Below, in pieces: positions 47,232 to 55,722 of a stretch of 64,000 nucleotides of DNA. The stretch is from positions 277,795 through 341,794 of the forward strand of contig JADJDP010000003.1 in the NCBI GenBank assembly GCA_016702645.1, read 5' to 3'. The position numbers were made by a program, and so were the translations under genes. Below the pieces are notes generated by a model. The model made no database searches and was not told where the DNA came from. It saw only the letters and a program-made list of their open reading frames with translations. This DNA comes from Flavobacteriales bacterium (GTDB taxonomy: Bacteria; Bacteroidota; Bacteroidia; Flavobacteriales_F; PHOS-HE28). The first letter of the stretch is position 1; the number at the start of each line of letters is the position of its first letter.

Positions 47232-48382
47232 TGGCCACTCCGCTGCGTCTCCTCAGCATCATAGGTGCCCGCCCGCAGATCATCAAGGCGGCCTCCGTGA
47301 GCAGGGCTGTGGCCAACCTTGGGGATCGCATCGCTCACACCATTCTGCACACCGGTCAGCACTACGACACGGGCATGAGCGAGGTCTTCTTCCAGGAACT
47401 GGGCATTCCTGCAGCGGATATCAATCTTGGCGTTGGCTCAGGACCACATGGGCACCAGACAGCGCTCATGCTGGCAGCGATCGAGGAGGTACTCCTCCGC
47501 AAGGAGCACGATGTGGTGGTGCTTTACGGCGATACGAACAGTACGCTCGCTGGAGCCCTTGCAGCCATCAAGCTGCACGTTCCGGTCGCCCATATCGAAG
47601 CAGGACTTCGGTCGTTCAACAAGGCCATGCCCGAAGAGATCAATCGCATCGTTTGCGATCATTGCAGCACCTGGCTGTTCTGTCCTACGAAGACGGCCGT
47701 GGACAACCTCCAGCGCGAAGGCGTTTCTCTTGATATGGACCATGTGCCCACCAAGGACCGGCCTCGGGTGGTCCAGTGCGGAGATGTCATGTTCGACAAC
47801 AGCATGCACTTCGCCGCACTTGCACGGAGCCGCGCGACGGTGTTGCAAGAGCTTGAAATAGTGGGTACTGACTTCGTACTGGCCACGGTTCATCGGGACA
47901 ATAACACCGACGATCCGTTGCGGCTGAACGCGATCTTCGGCGCGCTACTGGAACTTCATCAAAGAGAGCGAATTGCCATCGTGGTACCGGTCCATCCGCG
48001 TACCCGGAAGATGATGGACAGGTTGTTGGATCCCGCTTTGTTCGCTGCACTTTCCACTACCCAAGGGTTCCATTTGGTGCCTCCGGCGGGATTTCTTGAC
48101 ATGATCGCATTGGAGAGCAATGCTCGACTGGTGATAACGGATAGCGGTGGTGTCCAAAAGGAGGCGTTCTTCTTCGCCAAACCGTGCGTTATTCTCAGGT
48201 CTGAAACCGAATGGCTGGAGCTTGTGCAACTCGGTCAAGCCGAATTGGTGGACGCCGACCCTGAGCGCATCCTTAGCGCTGCAGAGCGTTTCCTTCGCGA
48301 TGGCGTGCCGAGCTGTCAACCGGTCTTCGGTGATGGCCACGCCGCTGAACGTATTTGTGCAGAGCTGATCAAAGGCCAGTGA
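47231..48382 (+). CDS. wecB: UDP-N-acetylglucosamine 2-epimerase (non-hydrolysing)
   Basis: A 383-residue GT-B-fold enzyme that interconverts UDP-GlcNAc and UDP-ManNAc. Motifs: GARPQIIKAASVSRAV near residue 13, TGQHYDTGMSEVFF near 39, VAHIEAGLRSFNKAMPEEIN near 118, LATVHRDNNTDDPLRL near 220 and TDSGGVQKEAFFFAKPCVIL near 300. It provides ManNAc for a WecG/TagA-type transferase such as the one at 44 kb. No UDP-ManNAc dehydrogenase is in the window, so the sugar may be used without oxidation, or wecC lies elsewhere. It is coupled to the next gene by a GTGA overlap. Confidence 0.93.
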   Translation: MATPLRLLSIIGARPQIIKAASVSRAVANLGDRIAHTILHTGQHYDTGMSEVFFQELGIPAADINLGVGSGPHGHQTALMLAAIEEVLLRKEHDVVVLYGDTNSTLAGALAAIKLHVPVAHIEAGLRSFNKAMPEEINRIVCDHCSTWLFCPTKTAVDNLQREGVSLDMDHVPTKDRPRVVQCGDVMFDNSMHFAALARSRATVLQELEIVGTDFVLATVHRDNNTDDPLRLNAIFGALLELHQRERIAIVVPVHPRTRKMMDRLLDPALFAALSTTQGFHLVPPAGFLDMIALESNARLVITDSGGVQKEAFFFAKPCVILRSETEWLELVQLGQAELVDADPERILSAAERFLRDGVPSCQPVFGDGHAAERICAELIKGQ

Positions 48383-49566
48383 TACGATCGGCGCTCGACT
48401 ACGGGACGTACTTCGTGAAGGGCTTCTTCGATGCTCGGACCCGGGCGTTGTTGGTCGCTCACACGCGACCGATCGTAGTGCCGGGTGTTCAGGATACCAG
48501 GGCAGCGCTAGCTGCTGCTATCGGCTATCTGTTGCGCGGACAACGGCAGGGCGCGGACATGGGGATGGGCAGTTACCACCTTGGCCATGGTTGGGGTGCA
48601 TCCTATCCTGAAACAACCGGTTATGCGATACCCACGCTCCTTCGTGCCGGGCGCGTTTTGGAACGGGAAGAACCGGTTGCTGCCGCAGTACGGGCGGGGG
48701 AATGGTTGCTTTCGATCCAACGTTCCGATGGTGGCTGGCAGGGTGGAAGAGTAGGAGAACAGCGACCGAGCATCGTTTTCAATACGGCGCAAGTGGTGCG
48801 TGGAATGTTGGCTCTGTATGCTCACCACGGTGGCCAACGATACATCGATGCCGCTGTCCGCGCAGCACACTGGATCGCTCGTTCACAAGAGGCCGATGGC
48901 ACTTGGCGCACCCACAATTTTCTTGGAGCGGCGCGCGTCTACGATACCTATGTGGATGCCCCCTTGTTGCGTGTTTTTGCCATCACTGGTGAACCGCTCT
49001 TGAGAACCGCCGCCGAGCGCAATCTTCAATGGGTGTTGAACCAGCGCAACGCGAACGGTTGGTTCGCGAACTGCGACAACACCGTGGCGCACAATGATCG
49101 CCCCATCACCCACACGATCGCCTATACGCTCGATGGCCTGCTGGAATGCCACGAGATGATGCCGAATGGCGACATCGTCCAGGCTGCCACTGTTGGAGGA
49201 AGCAGGCTGCTGCACCTCTTCACGTCCAAGGGAACGCTGAAGGGTCGTTATGAGGCATCGTGGAGGGGGACCGAGCATCCTATCCTCACCGGGTGCGCAC
49301 AGATGGCCATCGTTTGGTCCAAGCTCTCCGATCTCACATCGGATCCCAGGTACCGCGAGGGACAGGAGCGGATGACCCGGCTCCTCATGTGCATGCAGGA
49401 GCGTTCCACGTTCGGCCCGGATGCGGTCCATGGTGCCTTGCCTGGCTCATATCCATTGTGGGGGCGGTACGAAAAGTTCGCCTTCCCCAACTGGGGCACG
49501 AAGTACTTCGCCGATGCGTTGCTCAGTGATCGATCGTTATCAGCGAACAATGATCGTATCCCTTAG
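48379..49566 (+). CDS. Alpha/alpha-toroid (prenyltransferase-like / C5-epimerase-like) protein in the surface-sugar cluster
   Basis: A 395-residue soluble protein composed of repeated helix pairs. QRSDGGWQGGRVGEQRPSIV near residue 115, SQEADGTWRTHNFLGAARVY near 170 and NQRNANGWFANCDNTVAHND near 225 carry the D-G-x-W/G-W repeats typical of alpha/alpha toroids. HTIAYTLDGLLECHEM and the terminal YEKFAFPNWGTKYFADALL are recurrent in relatives from polysaccharide clusters. Databases sometimes label these delta-aminolevulinic acid dehydratase, which is wrong for this fold. A role as glycan epimerase or lyase is possible but unproven. It starts with GTG, overlapping wecB by four bases, and has no signal peptide. 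Confidence 0.68.
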   Translation: MIRSALDYGTYFVKGFFDARTRALLVAHTRPIVVPGVQDTRAALAAAIGYLLRGQRQGADMGMGSYHLGHGWGASYPETTGYAIPTLLRAGRVLEREEPVAAAVRAGEWLLSIQRSDGGWQGGRVGEQRPSIVFNTAQVVRGMLALYAHHGGQRYIDAAVRAAHWIARSQEADGTWRTHNFLGAARVYDTYVDAPLLRVFAITGEPLLRTAAERNLQWVLNQRNANGWFANCDNTVAHNDRPITHTIAYTLDGLLECHEMMPNGDIVQAATVGGSRLLHLFTSKGTLKGRYEASWRGTEHPILTGCAQMAIVWSKLSDLTSDPRYREGQERMTRLLMCMQERSTFGPDAVHGALPGSYPLWGRYEKFAFPNWGTKYFADALLSDRSLSANNDRIP

Positions 49567-49612
49567 CAACCACCGATCTTGGTATGAAGCCAACACCGCC
49601 TGAGGCAGGTGG

Positions 49613-50461
49613 ATGAACAGCATGGATGCGCAGCGACTGACAGGTTCCTATTCCAGCATTGCCGGGCAGCTCGGTCTGGCCAGTAATGACTGCCTGTTCC
49701 TGGCCTCTGACGTTACGCGGCTGGCCTTGCGTGCAAAGCGTGATGGTGAACGGTTCACCGTGGATGGATGGATCGATTCGTTCCTCACTGTATTGCACCG
49801 AGGAACATTGATCGTGCCTGCTTTCACCGATGACCTGGTGAACGGCGACACGTTCGACCCCGGGACGTCCCGACCCACCACAGGAGCTGTCTCCAACAAG
49901 GTGATGCGGAGGGGCGATGCCGTGCGGACCATGGACCCACTGCATTCGGTCTTTGTGATGGGTGCGCGGCAACAGGAGATCGTCGAATTGACCGATGAAG
50001 CCACCTTCGGCGCGAACAGTGTGTTCGGATTCATGCACCGGAACAAGGCGAAGATGCTCATCGTGGATGTTGACTTCCAGCACAGTTTCACCTTCATCCA
50101 CTACCTCGAGCAACTATGGGGGATGAAGTACCGACGACCGGTCCACCTTGATATGATGATCAGGCGCGAAACCGGGGTGGAGCGCAGGCGGTGCATGTAC
50201 TTCGCCAAGAAACCGGGTGTCTCCAATGACCTGCACGCCTACCAGCGCGAATTGCAGGACCGTGGTATCGTGCGCACGTTCGTACTGGATGATGTTCCGA
50301 TGATCCTGCTCGATCTTGATGAGGTCGCTTCGTACACCAGGACGTACTTCGATCGAGGTGGGCGGGTCCACAGCTTCAGTTGGCTGGTGTTGGTGAAGAC
50401 GATGGTAAAGCGGACGCTTCCGTTCCTTGCAACCCGGTTCAAATCGCGTGCGGACCGATAG
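49613..50461 (+). CDS. AAC(3)-family N-acetyltransferase
   Basis: A 282-residue acetyl-CoA-dependent enzyme. The family core is clear: GTLIVPAFTDDLVNGDTFDP near residue 62, TSRPTTGAVSNKVMRRGDAV near 83, MDPLHSVFVMG near 105 and the catalytic-histidine region HSFTFIHYLEQL near 158. The family is named for aminoglycoside acetylation, but many members in polysaccharide clusters acetylate amino sugars. Given wecB, toroid and deacetylase neighbours, acetylation of an aminosugar in a surface glycan is more likely than drug resistance. The start is ATG at 49613 or 49622. 46 bases follow the toroid gene. Confidence 0.8.
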   Translation: MNSMDAQRLTGSYSSIAGQLGLASNDCLFLASDVTRLALRAKRDGERFTVDGWIDSFLTVLHRGTLIVPAFTDDLVNGDTFDPGTSRPTTGAVSNKVMRRGDAVRTMDPLHSVFVMGARQQEIVELTDEATFGANSVFGFMHRNKAKMLIVDVDFQHSFTFIHYLEQLWGMKYRRPVHLDMMIRRETGVERRRCMYFAKKPGVSNDLHAYQRELQDRGIVRTFVLDDVPMILLDLDEVASYTRTYFDRGGRVHSFSWLVLVKTMVKRTLPFLATRFKSRADR

Positions 50462-50490
50462 TGGCAGGACCATTCCTACGGTGGTAGGTA

Positions 50491-50498
50491 CATCTTTG
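50491..50498 (+). promoter_or_regulatory. Possible -7 box (CATCTTTG) before the deacetylase-like gene
   Basis: One mismatch to TAnnTTTG, 46 bases before the ATG at 50545, in the 83-base gap after the acetyltransferase gene. Confidence 0.35.
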
Positions 50499-50544
50499 AA
50501 CCTTGGTCTTCCTCCCCATCCACTGATGATCATCCAAGCCTGAC

Positions 50545-51828
50545 ATGTTGGTAGCGTGTGAACGTTCCTCACCGCGCGCACGCTTCGTCGTTCGGCATGT
50601 CATGGAGCGCATGCTGGGGATCCCCATCGAATTCGCCAACGGATCGGAGGAATTCAGAAGTGCTGCTGTCCCGAGACTTGCATATACGCATCACGCGATC
50701 GATGGAACCGTGCATGTACCCTGGACCGGTGCCATCGATGACTTGCCCAGCGGAGAGCCACCTTTTGGGACATGGAACGACTTGCCGGTGCTTTTTCGCA
50801 CGGACCACGGTCATGATCTGTTCGCCGGGACCTTCTACTTGCTAAGCTTGGTGAACGAGATCGGCACCACGGACCGGGACGATCACGGGAGGATACCTGC
50901 GAACGCGCTGTTCACCGTGCGTAGCGGCCTGGCGGATCGTCCCGTCGTGGACGAGTGGGCCATGCAACTCGCAGCGGCGATCGAGCAATGCTACCCCTCC
51001 TTCACGGGTGTTAAAAGAACTTACAGGCATGTGGCCACTTTGGACGTGGACAACCTGTTGCGGTATGCCGGTCGCCCGCTGGTGCGTGCGGTCGGTGCCA
51101 CGTTGAATGACCTTTTCCGTGGTCGCCTCACTTCGGTAGCCGACCGTTGGCTCGTGAGGAGCGGCGCGCGGGGAGACCGCTACTTGCGGGCGCTGGACCT
51201 CATTGCGCGTTGCTCCCCGCAATGCGATCGGAGCATCCTCTTTCTCCTCCTGAAGGGAAACGGGGCATACGACCACGCAGCGCACCTGACACCATCCGCA
51301 CTGCACTCTCTGGGCCGTGCGCGGGACGCAGGAGTGGAACTAGGCTTGCACCCTTCCTATCTGAGCAGTTCCAGCGTTGAACTGCTCTATCAGGAATCTG
51401 CGCTGCTGAAAGATCGCCTTGGATCGGACCACCACCTCAGCAGGCAGCACTTCTTGCGATGGAACTTGCCCGGAACGCTGCGTCAATTGAGCACCATGGG
51501 AGTTACCGAGGAGCACAGCCTTGGTTTCCACGACCGTGCAGGCTTCCGGGCTGCCACATGCACGCCGTTCCTGTGGTACGATCTGGAGCGCGAAGAAGTC
51601 TCGAACTTGATGCTCTGGCCCTTTGCAGCCATGGACAGCGCGTTGATCGAACGGCAAGGTCTCGATGCCGATCATGTTGCCAGTACCATGAACGACTTCA
51701 GTGATCGTGTCCGCGCCGTGAGAGGCACCTTCGTCAGCGTGTGGCATGATAGATACCTGAGCGGCCACGCGGAGTTCGCGGCTTGGCCATCGGTCTTCGA
51801 GCAAGTGGTACGACACGCTCGCTCATGA
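50545..51828 (+). CDS. Polysaccharide deacetylase-like protein with DUF7033-type N-terminus
   Basis: A 427-residue protein. The N-terminal half (LPVLFRTDHGHDLFAGTFYL near residue 85, then ANALFTVRSGLADRPVVDEW) matches what I remember of DUF7033, and the second half starts with VATLDVDNLLRYAGRPLVRA near 170, where the aspartate pair is equivalent to the metal-binding TxDxD start of NodB-type deacetylases. HAAHLTPSALHSLGRARDAG and LGLHPSYLSSSS near 268 supply the expected H-x-S/T. Such genes accompany O-antigen or capsule loci of Bacteroidota. No signal peptide, so it would act in the cytoplasm. The stop overlaps the next start (ATGA). Confidence 0.72.
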   Translation: MLVACERSSPRARFVVRHVMERMLGIPIEFANGSEEFRSAAVPRLAYTHHAIDGTVHVPWTGAIDDLPSGEPPFGTWNDLPVLFRTDHGHDLFAGTFYLLSLVNEIGTTDRDDHGRIPANALFTVRSGLADRPVVDEWAMQLAAAIEQCYPSFTGVKRTYRHVATLDVDNLLRYAGRPLVRAVGATLNDLFRGRLTSVADRWLVRSGARGDRYLRALDLIARCSPQCDRSILFLLLKGNGAYDHAAHLTPSALHSLGRARDAGVELGLHPSYLSSSSVELLYQESALLKDRLGSDHHLSRQHFLRWNLPGTLRQLSTMGVTEEHSLGFHDRAGFRAATCTPFLWYDLEREEVSNLMLWPFAAMDSALIERQGLDADHVASTMNDFSDRVRAVRGTFVSVWHDRYLSGHAEFAAWPSVFEQVVRHARS

Positions 51829-52736
51829 TCCGTCATTTGGCACATAACGAAATAGACAAGGACCGTTGGGATGCTGCGCTGCTGCGTTGTCCGCAGCGCC
51901 GCTGGTACATGCAGGCGTGGGTGCTCGATCTCTGCTGTCCAGAATGGGAGGCCTTGGAGGATGACTCGTCCGGAGCCATCATGCCCTTGTTATGGCGACG
52001 AAAATGGGGGGTGGATTATCTCTATCAGCCCTATGGTACCCAACAACAGGGCATGTTCGCACCGGATCCTTCCTCCATCGATCACGTGGCCTTTCTGCGT
52101 TCGGTGCCGAAGCGCTTTCGTTATTGGGACATCAACCTGAACGCGGGCATCGACCTGCAAGCCGAAACCAACGACCACCTCACACAACAGGTGAACCAGG
52201 AGTTGTTGCTCGATGCCGATATCGCCACACTGAGGGCAGGCTATTCCCAAGGCCATCGCCGCAACCTCCGCAAATGCGGCGACCATCCACCGGTGCTTTC
52301 ACGGGATATCGGCAGTGAGGAGTTCATCGAGTTGTTCCAGCGCACCACTGCTGCCCGGTTCGGGGGAGTCTCAACGGGCGACCTGCTCTCGTTAAGCCGG
52401 TTTCTTGTTGAAGGAACTTTACGCGGACAGTGCAGGTTGTTGGGCATGCGCAGCGAAGGCCGACTGATAGCGGCGGCCTGTTTCATGGAATGGAAGGGAG
52501 GGTTGCTTCTTCTGAAATCCGCCAACACCGATGCTGGTACGGACCGACAGGCCATGTTCCACCTCGTTGATACGTTCATACAGGACCACGCTGGCACAGG
52601 TGAACTGTTGGACCTGGGCGGGTCCAACACAGCCTCCGTGGCACGTTTCAACGCCGGGTTCGGTGCGCGGTCCACGGTATATTTACGGCTGGTGCGGAAC
52701 CTCCTTCCGCCCCCACTGCGGTGGTTGAAGCGATAG
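51825..52736 (+). CDS. GNAT/FemAB-like acyltransferase
   Basis: A 303-residue protein with the FemAB-type N-terminus (IRHLAHNEIDKDRWDAALLR, then RRWYMQAWVLDLC), a central LRAGYSQGHRRNLRKCGDHP near residue 140 (basic Y.qGh.RNlrKa motif) and a second GNAT half with MRSEGRLIAAACFMEWKGGL near 215 and AMFHLVDTFIQDHAGTGELL. Proteins with this layout transfer an acyl or aminoacyl group, for example onto a surface sugar. It is coupled to the deacetylase-like gene by an ATGA overlap and ends just before upp. The substrate is unknown. Confidence 0.75.
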   Translation: MIRHLAHNEIDKDRWDAALLRCPQRRWYMQAWVLDLCCPEWEALEDDSSGAIMPLLWRRKWGVDYLYQPYGTQQQGMFAPDPSSIDHVAFLRSVPKRFRYWDINLNAGIDLQAETNDHLTQQVNQELLLDADIATLRAGYSQGHRRNLRKCGDHPPVLSRDIGSEEFIELFQRTTAARFGGVSTGDLLSLSRFLVEGTLRGQCRLLGMRSEGRLIAAACFMEWKGGLLLLKSANTDAGTDRQAMFHLVDTFIQDHAGTGELLDLGGSNTASVARFNAGFGARSTVYLRLVRNLLPPPLRWLKR

Positions 52737-52741
52737 TGCAC

Positions 52742-53392
52742 ATGGTGATGGAACTGGTGAAGCAGCGCAACGTGGCAGGGCATTTCCTGGCGGAGTTGCG
52801 CGATGTGAACGTGCAGAAGGACCCCATGCGGTTCCGTCGCAATCTGGAGCGCATCGGGGAGGTGCTCGCGTACGAACTCAGCCGCACGCTTGACTACACC
52901 GAGCAGGAGGTGATCTCGCCGCTCGGAACAGCCCGTGTTCACCTCCTTCAAGAGCAGCCGGTGCTTGCTACCATCCTGCGCGCTGGTCTCCCATTGCACC
53001 AGGGCTTGCTCAACTACTTCGATCGTGCGGACAATGCGTTCATCAGTGCCTACCGAAAGCATCGCAAAGGCGAGGACGGTTTTGACATTGAAGTGGAGTA
53101 CCTGAGCAGTCCCTCGTTGCACGATCGCACCTTGATCATCTGCGATCCCATGCTGGCCACCGGGCAGAGCATGGTGCTGGTGTACAAGGCGCTGCTCCGT
53201 CTCGGTAAGCCCAAGGCGCTCCATGTGGTGGCGGCGATCGCCAGCGCGGAAGGACTGGAGTATGCCAAATTGCATTTACCTGCCGGCACGCGCTATTGGA
53301 TAGGGGCGGTGGACGAGGAGATGACCGCCCAAGCCTACATCGTTCCAGGGCTGGGCGATGCCGGGGATCTTGCATACGGTGCAAAGCTCTAG
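52742..53392 (+). CDS. upp: Uracil phosphoribosyltransferase
   Basis: A 216-residue salvage enzyme forming UMP from uracil and PRPP. The PRPP loop is LIICDPMLATGQSMVLVYKA near residue 130, and the uracil-binding end is IPVLGDAGD-like, read here as YIVPGLGDAGDLAYGAKL. VLATILRAGLPLHQGLLNYF near 78 is also standard. The start is taken as ATG at 52742; GTG at 52736 overlapping the previous stop and ATG at 52748 are alternatives. It lies 3 bases before a small membrane protein gene. Confidence 0.92.
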   Translation: MVMELVKQRNVAGHFLAELRDVNVQKDPMRFRRNLERIGEVLAYELSRTLDYTEQEVISPLGTARVHLLQEQPVLATILRAGLPLHQGLLNYFDRADNAFISAYRKHRKGEDGFDIEVEYLSSPSLHDRTLIICDPMLATGQSMVLVYKALLRLGKPKALHVVAAIASAEGLEYAKLHLPAGTRYWIGAVDEEMTAQAYIVPGLGDAGDLAYGAKL

Positions 53393-53395
53393 CGT

Positions 53396-53848
53396 ATGAC
53401 CTTCTTGAGCGTTGCGACGGTGCTCGTCATGAGCGTAGCCAAGTTCTTTCTATGTGGCCTCGTCTCCTATGGGTTCAACCACACGTTCATGGAAACCCTG
53501 CTGCTCACCGCGATAGGTGCGTGCTTGGGGACGTTCGCGTTCTTCCGACTTGGCAAACGGGTGATCGAGTGGTTCCGTCTGCGCTATGTGCGACGCCGGA
53601 CCGAACGTCTTGCAAAGGGCCTTGCACCCAAGCGCATCTTCACGCGCACCAACCGCATGATCGTGCGCGTGAAACACAATTATGGATTGCTCGGCATTGC
53701 GCTCCTTCCACCGATCCTCTCGGTGCCGATCACGGCCATGCTCGCAGCGAAGTATTTCCGGCACGACCGTCGGGCACTGCCGATCCTGATGAGCGCGGTG
53801 ATCGCTTGGAGCGTGGTGCTCAGCACAGCTTGGGGTTTCGTAAGGTGA
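53396..53848 (+). CDS. Small multi-pass inner-membrane protein of unknown function
   Basis: A 150-residue protein with about four membrane helices: residues 3-25 (FLSVATVLVMSVAKFFLCGL), 33-52 (ETLLLTAIGACLGTFAFF), 97-117 (GLLGIALLPPILSVPITAML) and 127-146. A very basic loop (RLRYVRRRTERLAKGLAPKR) separates the two pairs. The LLPPILSVPI stretch recalls small-multidrug-export or DedA-like half-transporters, but the match is too weak for a name. It is placed between upp and a nucleotidase, overlapping the latter by four bases (GTGA). Confidence 0.72.
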   Translation: MTFLSVATVLVMSVAKFFLCGLVSYGFNHTFMETLLLTAIGACLGTFAFFRLGKRVIEWFRLRYVRRRTERLAKGLAPKRIFTRTNRMIVRVKHNYGLLGIALLPPILSVPITAMLAAKYFRHDRRALPILMSAVIAWSVVLSTAWGFVR

Positions 53849-54540
53849 GCCGCTACGAACATCTCTTCTTCGACCTGGACCATACGCTCTGGGATTTCCG
53901 GGGCAACTCGCGCGAAACCTTGCGTGAGATCTTCGTGGCCGAGCGCCTCGATGAAGCTGGTGTCCCCCATGTGGATGAGTTCATTGAGTGCTACGAGGAG
54001 ATCAACCTGGCCATGTGGGCTGGCTACAGCGCAGGGCGCATTCCAAAGGAAGTGCTGCGCGTGCTGCGGTTCCGGGATGCGTTGCTCCGCTTCGGGGTGA
54101 AGGACAACAACCTTGCTGCACGGATCGGGAAGGAGTACGTTGAACACTGCCCGAAGAAGGGAATGCTCATGCCGGGTGCCCGTGAGATGCTCGACACCGT
54201 TAAGGAGCGGTTCAAGCTGCACATCATCACGAACGGCTTCGACGAAGTACAGGGCGTGAAGTTGGGCGCAAGTGGCATTGCTTCCTACTTCGATGTGGTG
54301 CTCACGAGCGAGCGTGCCGGAGCACCCAAGCCGGATCCCCGCATATTCCAGGAAGCGTTGAAGCGCAGCCGTGCGTCAGCCAAGAACAGCCTCATGATCG
54401 GGGATAATGTGGAGGCCGACATGCTCGGGGCACGTCAAGCCGGATGGGATCACGTGCACTACACCGCTGAAACGCCACCGGATGCATTGGCAACGCACCG
54501 CATTGTGCACTGGAAGGAACTGCTACCGCTGCTCGGTTGA
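53845..54540 (+). CDS. yjjG: YjjG-family noncanonical pyrimidine nucleotidase (HAD superfamily)
   Basis: A 231-residue HAD hydrolase that removes phosphate from nucleotides, including damaged pyrimidines. All four HAD motifs are visible: LFFDLDHTLWDF (nucleophile Asp, residue ~9), IITNGFDEVQ near 130, KPDPRIFQEAL near 158 and MIGDNVEADMLGARQAGW near 183. The length matches YjjG. The start is GTG, overlapping the membrane-protein stop by four bases. Its 3' end overlaps the convergent lipoprotein gene by 18 bases. Proximity to upp suggests a pyrimidine salvage/clean-up pair. Confidence 0.88.
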   Translation: MSRYEHLFFDLDHTLWDFRGNSRETLREIFVAERLDEAGVPHVDEFIECYEEINLAMWAGYSAGRIPKEVLRVLRFRDALLRFGVKDNNLAARIGKEYVEHCPKKGMLMPGAREMLDTVKERFKLHIITNGFDEVQGVKLGASGIASYFDVVLTSERAGAPKPDPRIFQEALKRSRASAKNSLMIGDNVEADMLGARQAGWDHVHYTAETPPDALATHRIVHWKELLPLLG

Positions 54541-55005
54541 AGCCTGAGCACTGTCCGGGTAGAAGATGTACTCCATGTCGTGGCTGACACCTGTGATGTG
54601 GCTGTGCCGATGGAAACGAACGAGCGATCCGTTCATCACCTTTCCACGATAGCTGATCTCGCCCTTCTCCGGTCGGGTCACGAAGTAGATGCTGTCGCCG
54701 CGCACCTCCGGCATCACGTTGTAAAGGCCGATCGATGGATTTCCCTGTGTTTCACGAATGAGGAACTTGGGGAGGTCCGCCTCTCCCTGCTTGTTCCCGT
54801 TGGCAAGCACCACACGGCCTTCGGGGAAGAACCGGATGGCGTACCGCAGATCGCCGCGGGATTCCAGGTAGTAGCCATCGTAGCGTAGGCCGAGGTTGGC
54901 GAACGGGCTTCGGTCCACCTGCTGCGCGGGTGGTTCTTGTTGAGATGGGGAACTGCCGCACGCGTATGCGCAGATCGCAACGAGCGCAAAGAGATATGAG
55001 CGCAT
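54523..55005 (-). CDS. Small lipoprotein of unknown function
   Basis: A 160-residue protein whose signal peptide ends in a lipobox-like AYAC (cysteine near residue 16), followed by a serine/glutamine/proline linker. The mature part is beta-rich: LRYDGYYLESRGDLRYAIRF, FPEGRVVLANGN, then ISYRGKVMNGSLVRFHRHSH. I do not know the family. It is coupled to psd by overlap of start and stop (TGATG). Placement behind psd and cdsA hints at an envelope role, nothing more. Confidence 0.72.
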   Translation of the reverse strand: MRSYLFALVAICAYACGSSPSQQEPPAQQVDRSPFANLGLRYDGYYLESRGDLRYAIRFFPEGRVVLANGNKQGEADLPKFLIRETQGNPSIGLYNVMPEVRGDSIYFVTRPEKGEISYRGKVMNGSLVRFHRHSHITGVSHDMEYIFYPDSAQASTEQR

Positions 55006-55673
55006 CACGCCATGTTGTTGAACCTTGCGATCACCGACTCACTTCCACTGACCCTGTCACCGAGCTTCACGGTGACGGTCGCATCGCGGGGGAGCAGAAC
55101 ATCCACTCGCGAGCCGAACTTGATGAAGCCGAACTCACTGCCTTGCTGCGCTGGTTCACCGGCGCGGCTGTATGTGCAAATGCGCCGTGCCAGCGCACCG
55201 GCGATCTGCCGGAAGAGCACTTCGCCGTGACGTGGATGCTTCACCACCACGGTGCTTCGCTCGTTCTCCGTGCTGCTCTTCGGGTGCCACGCCACCAGGT
55301 ATTTTCCGGGGTGGTACTTGTAGTAACTGGTGGTGCCGCCGATGGGATTGTAGTTCACATGCACGTTCAGCGGACTCATGAAGATGCTCACCTGCACGCG
55401 CTTGTCGTTGAAGTACTCGGTCTCTTGCACCTCCTCGATCGCCACCACCTTTCCATCGGCAGGTGATAGCACATCATCATCACCCTTCGGCACATTGCGC
55501 CCGGGCACACGGAAGAACCAGACAATGATGCCGAACACGGCAAGCAGTCCGGCAGTGAGCACGATGATCACCGGCTTGGGCAGCACGGGCCAGTTCCACA
55601 GGGCGAACAGCGCCGCACAAACAACGGCGATCGTGAGCAGCAGAGTGGGAGTTCCTTCGCGATGGAGACGCAT
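55005..55673 (-). CDS. psd: Phosphatidylserine decarboxylase
   Basis: A 222-residue membrane-associated enzyme that makes phosphatidylethanolamine. Two hydrophobic segments lie at residues 9-27 and 33-53; then GRNVPKGDDDVLSPADGKVV near 58, VSIFMSPLNVHVNYNPIGG near 92, YLVAWHPKSSTENER near 120 and, near the C-terminus, GFIKFGSRVDVLLP, where the GS is the self-cleavage site creating the pyruvoyl cofactor. The short form with FGS is the archaeal/Bacteroidota type. I start at the ATG before RLHREGTPT. It follows cdsA by 49 bases: both are in phospholipid synthesis. Confidence 0.92.
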   Translation of the reverse strand: MRLHREGTPTLLLTIAVVCAALFALWNWPVLPKPVIIVLTAGLLAVFGIIVWFFRVPGRNVPKGDDDVLSPADGKVVAIEEVQETEYFNDKRVQVSIFMSPLNVHVNYNPIGGTTSYYKYHPGKYLVAWHPKSSTENERSTVVVKHPRHGEVLFRQIAGALARRICTYSRAGEPAQQGSEFGFIKFGSRVDVLLPRDATVTVKLGDRVSGSESVIARFNNMA

Positions 55674-55722
55674 GGGTGGAAGCGTGGCGAAGATAGAAGT
55701 GCATCCACTGCACGCGATGGCC

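Noticed and set aside
48379..49566. Delta-aminolevulinic acid dehydratase
   Set aside because: Some database entries give this name to relatives, as I recall, but the repeated D-G-x-W helix pairs indicate an alpha/alpha toroid and no HemB active-site lysine motif is present.
49613..50461. Aminoglycoside resistance gene
   Set aside because: The AAC(3) fold is clear, but the gene stands among surface-sugar genes without any mobile element, so a drug-resistance label is not supported.
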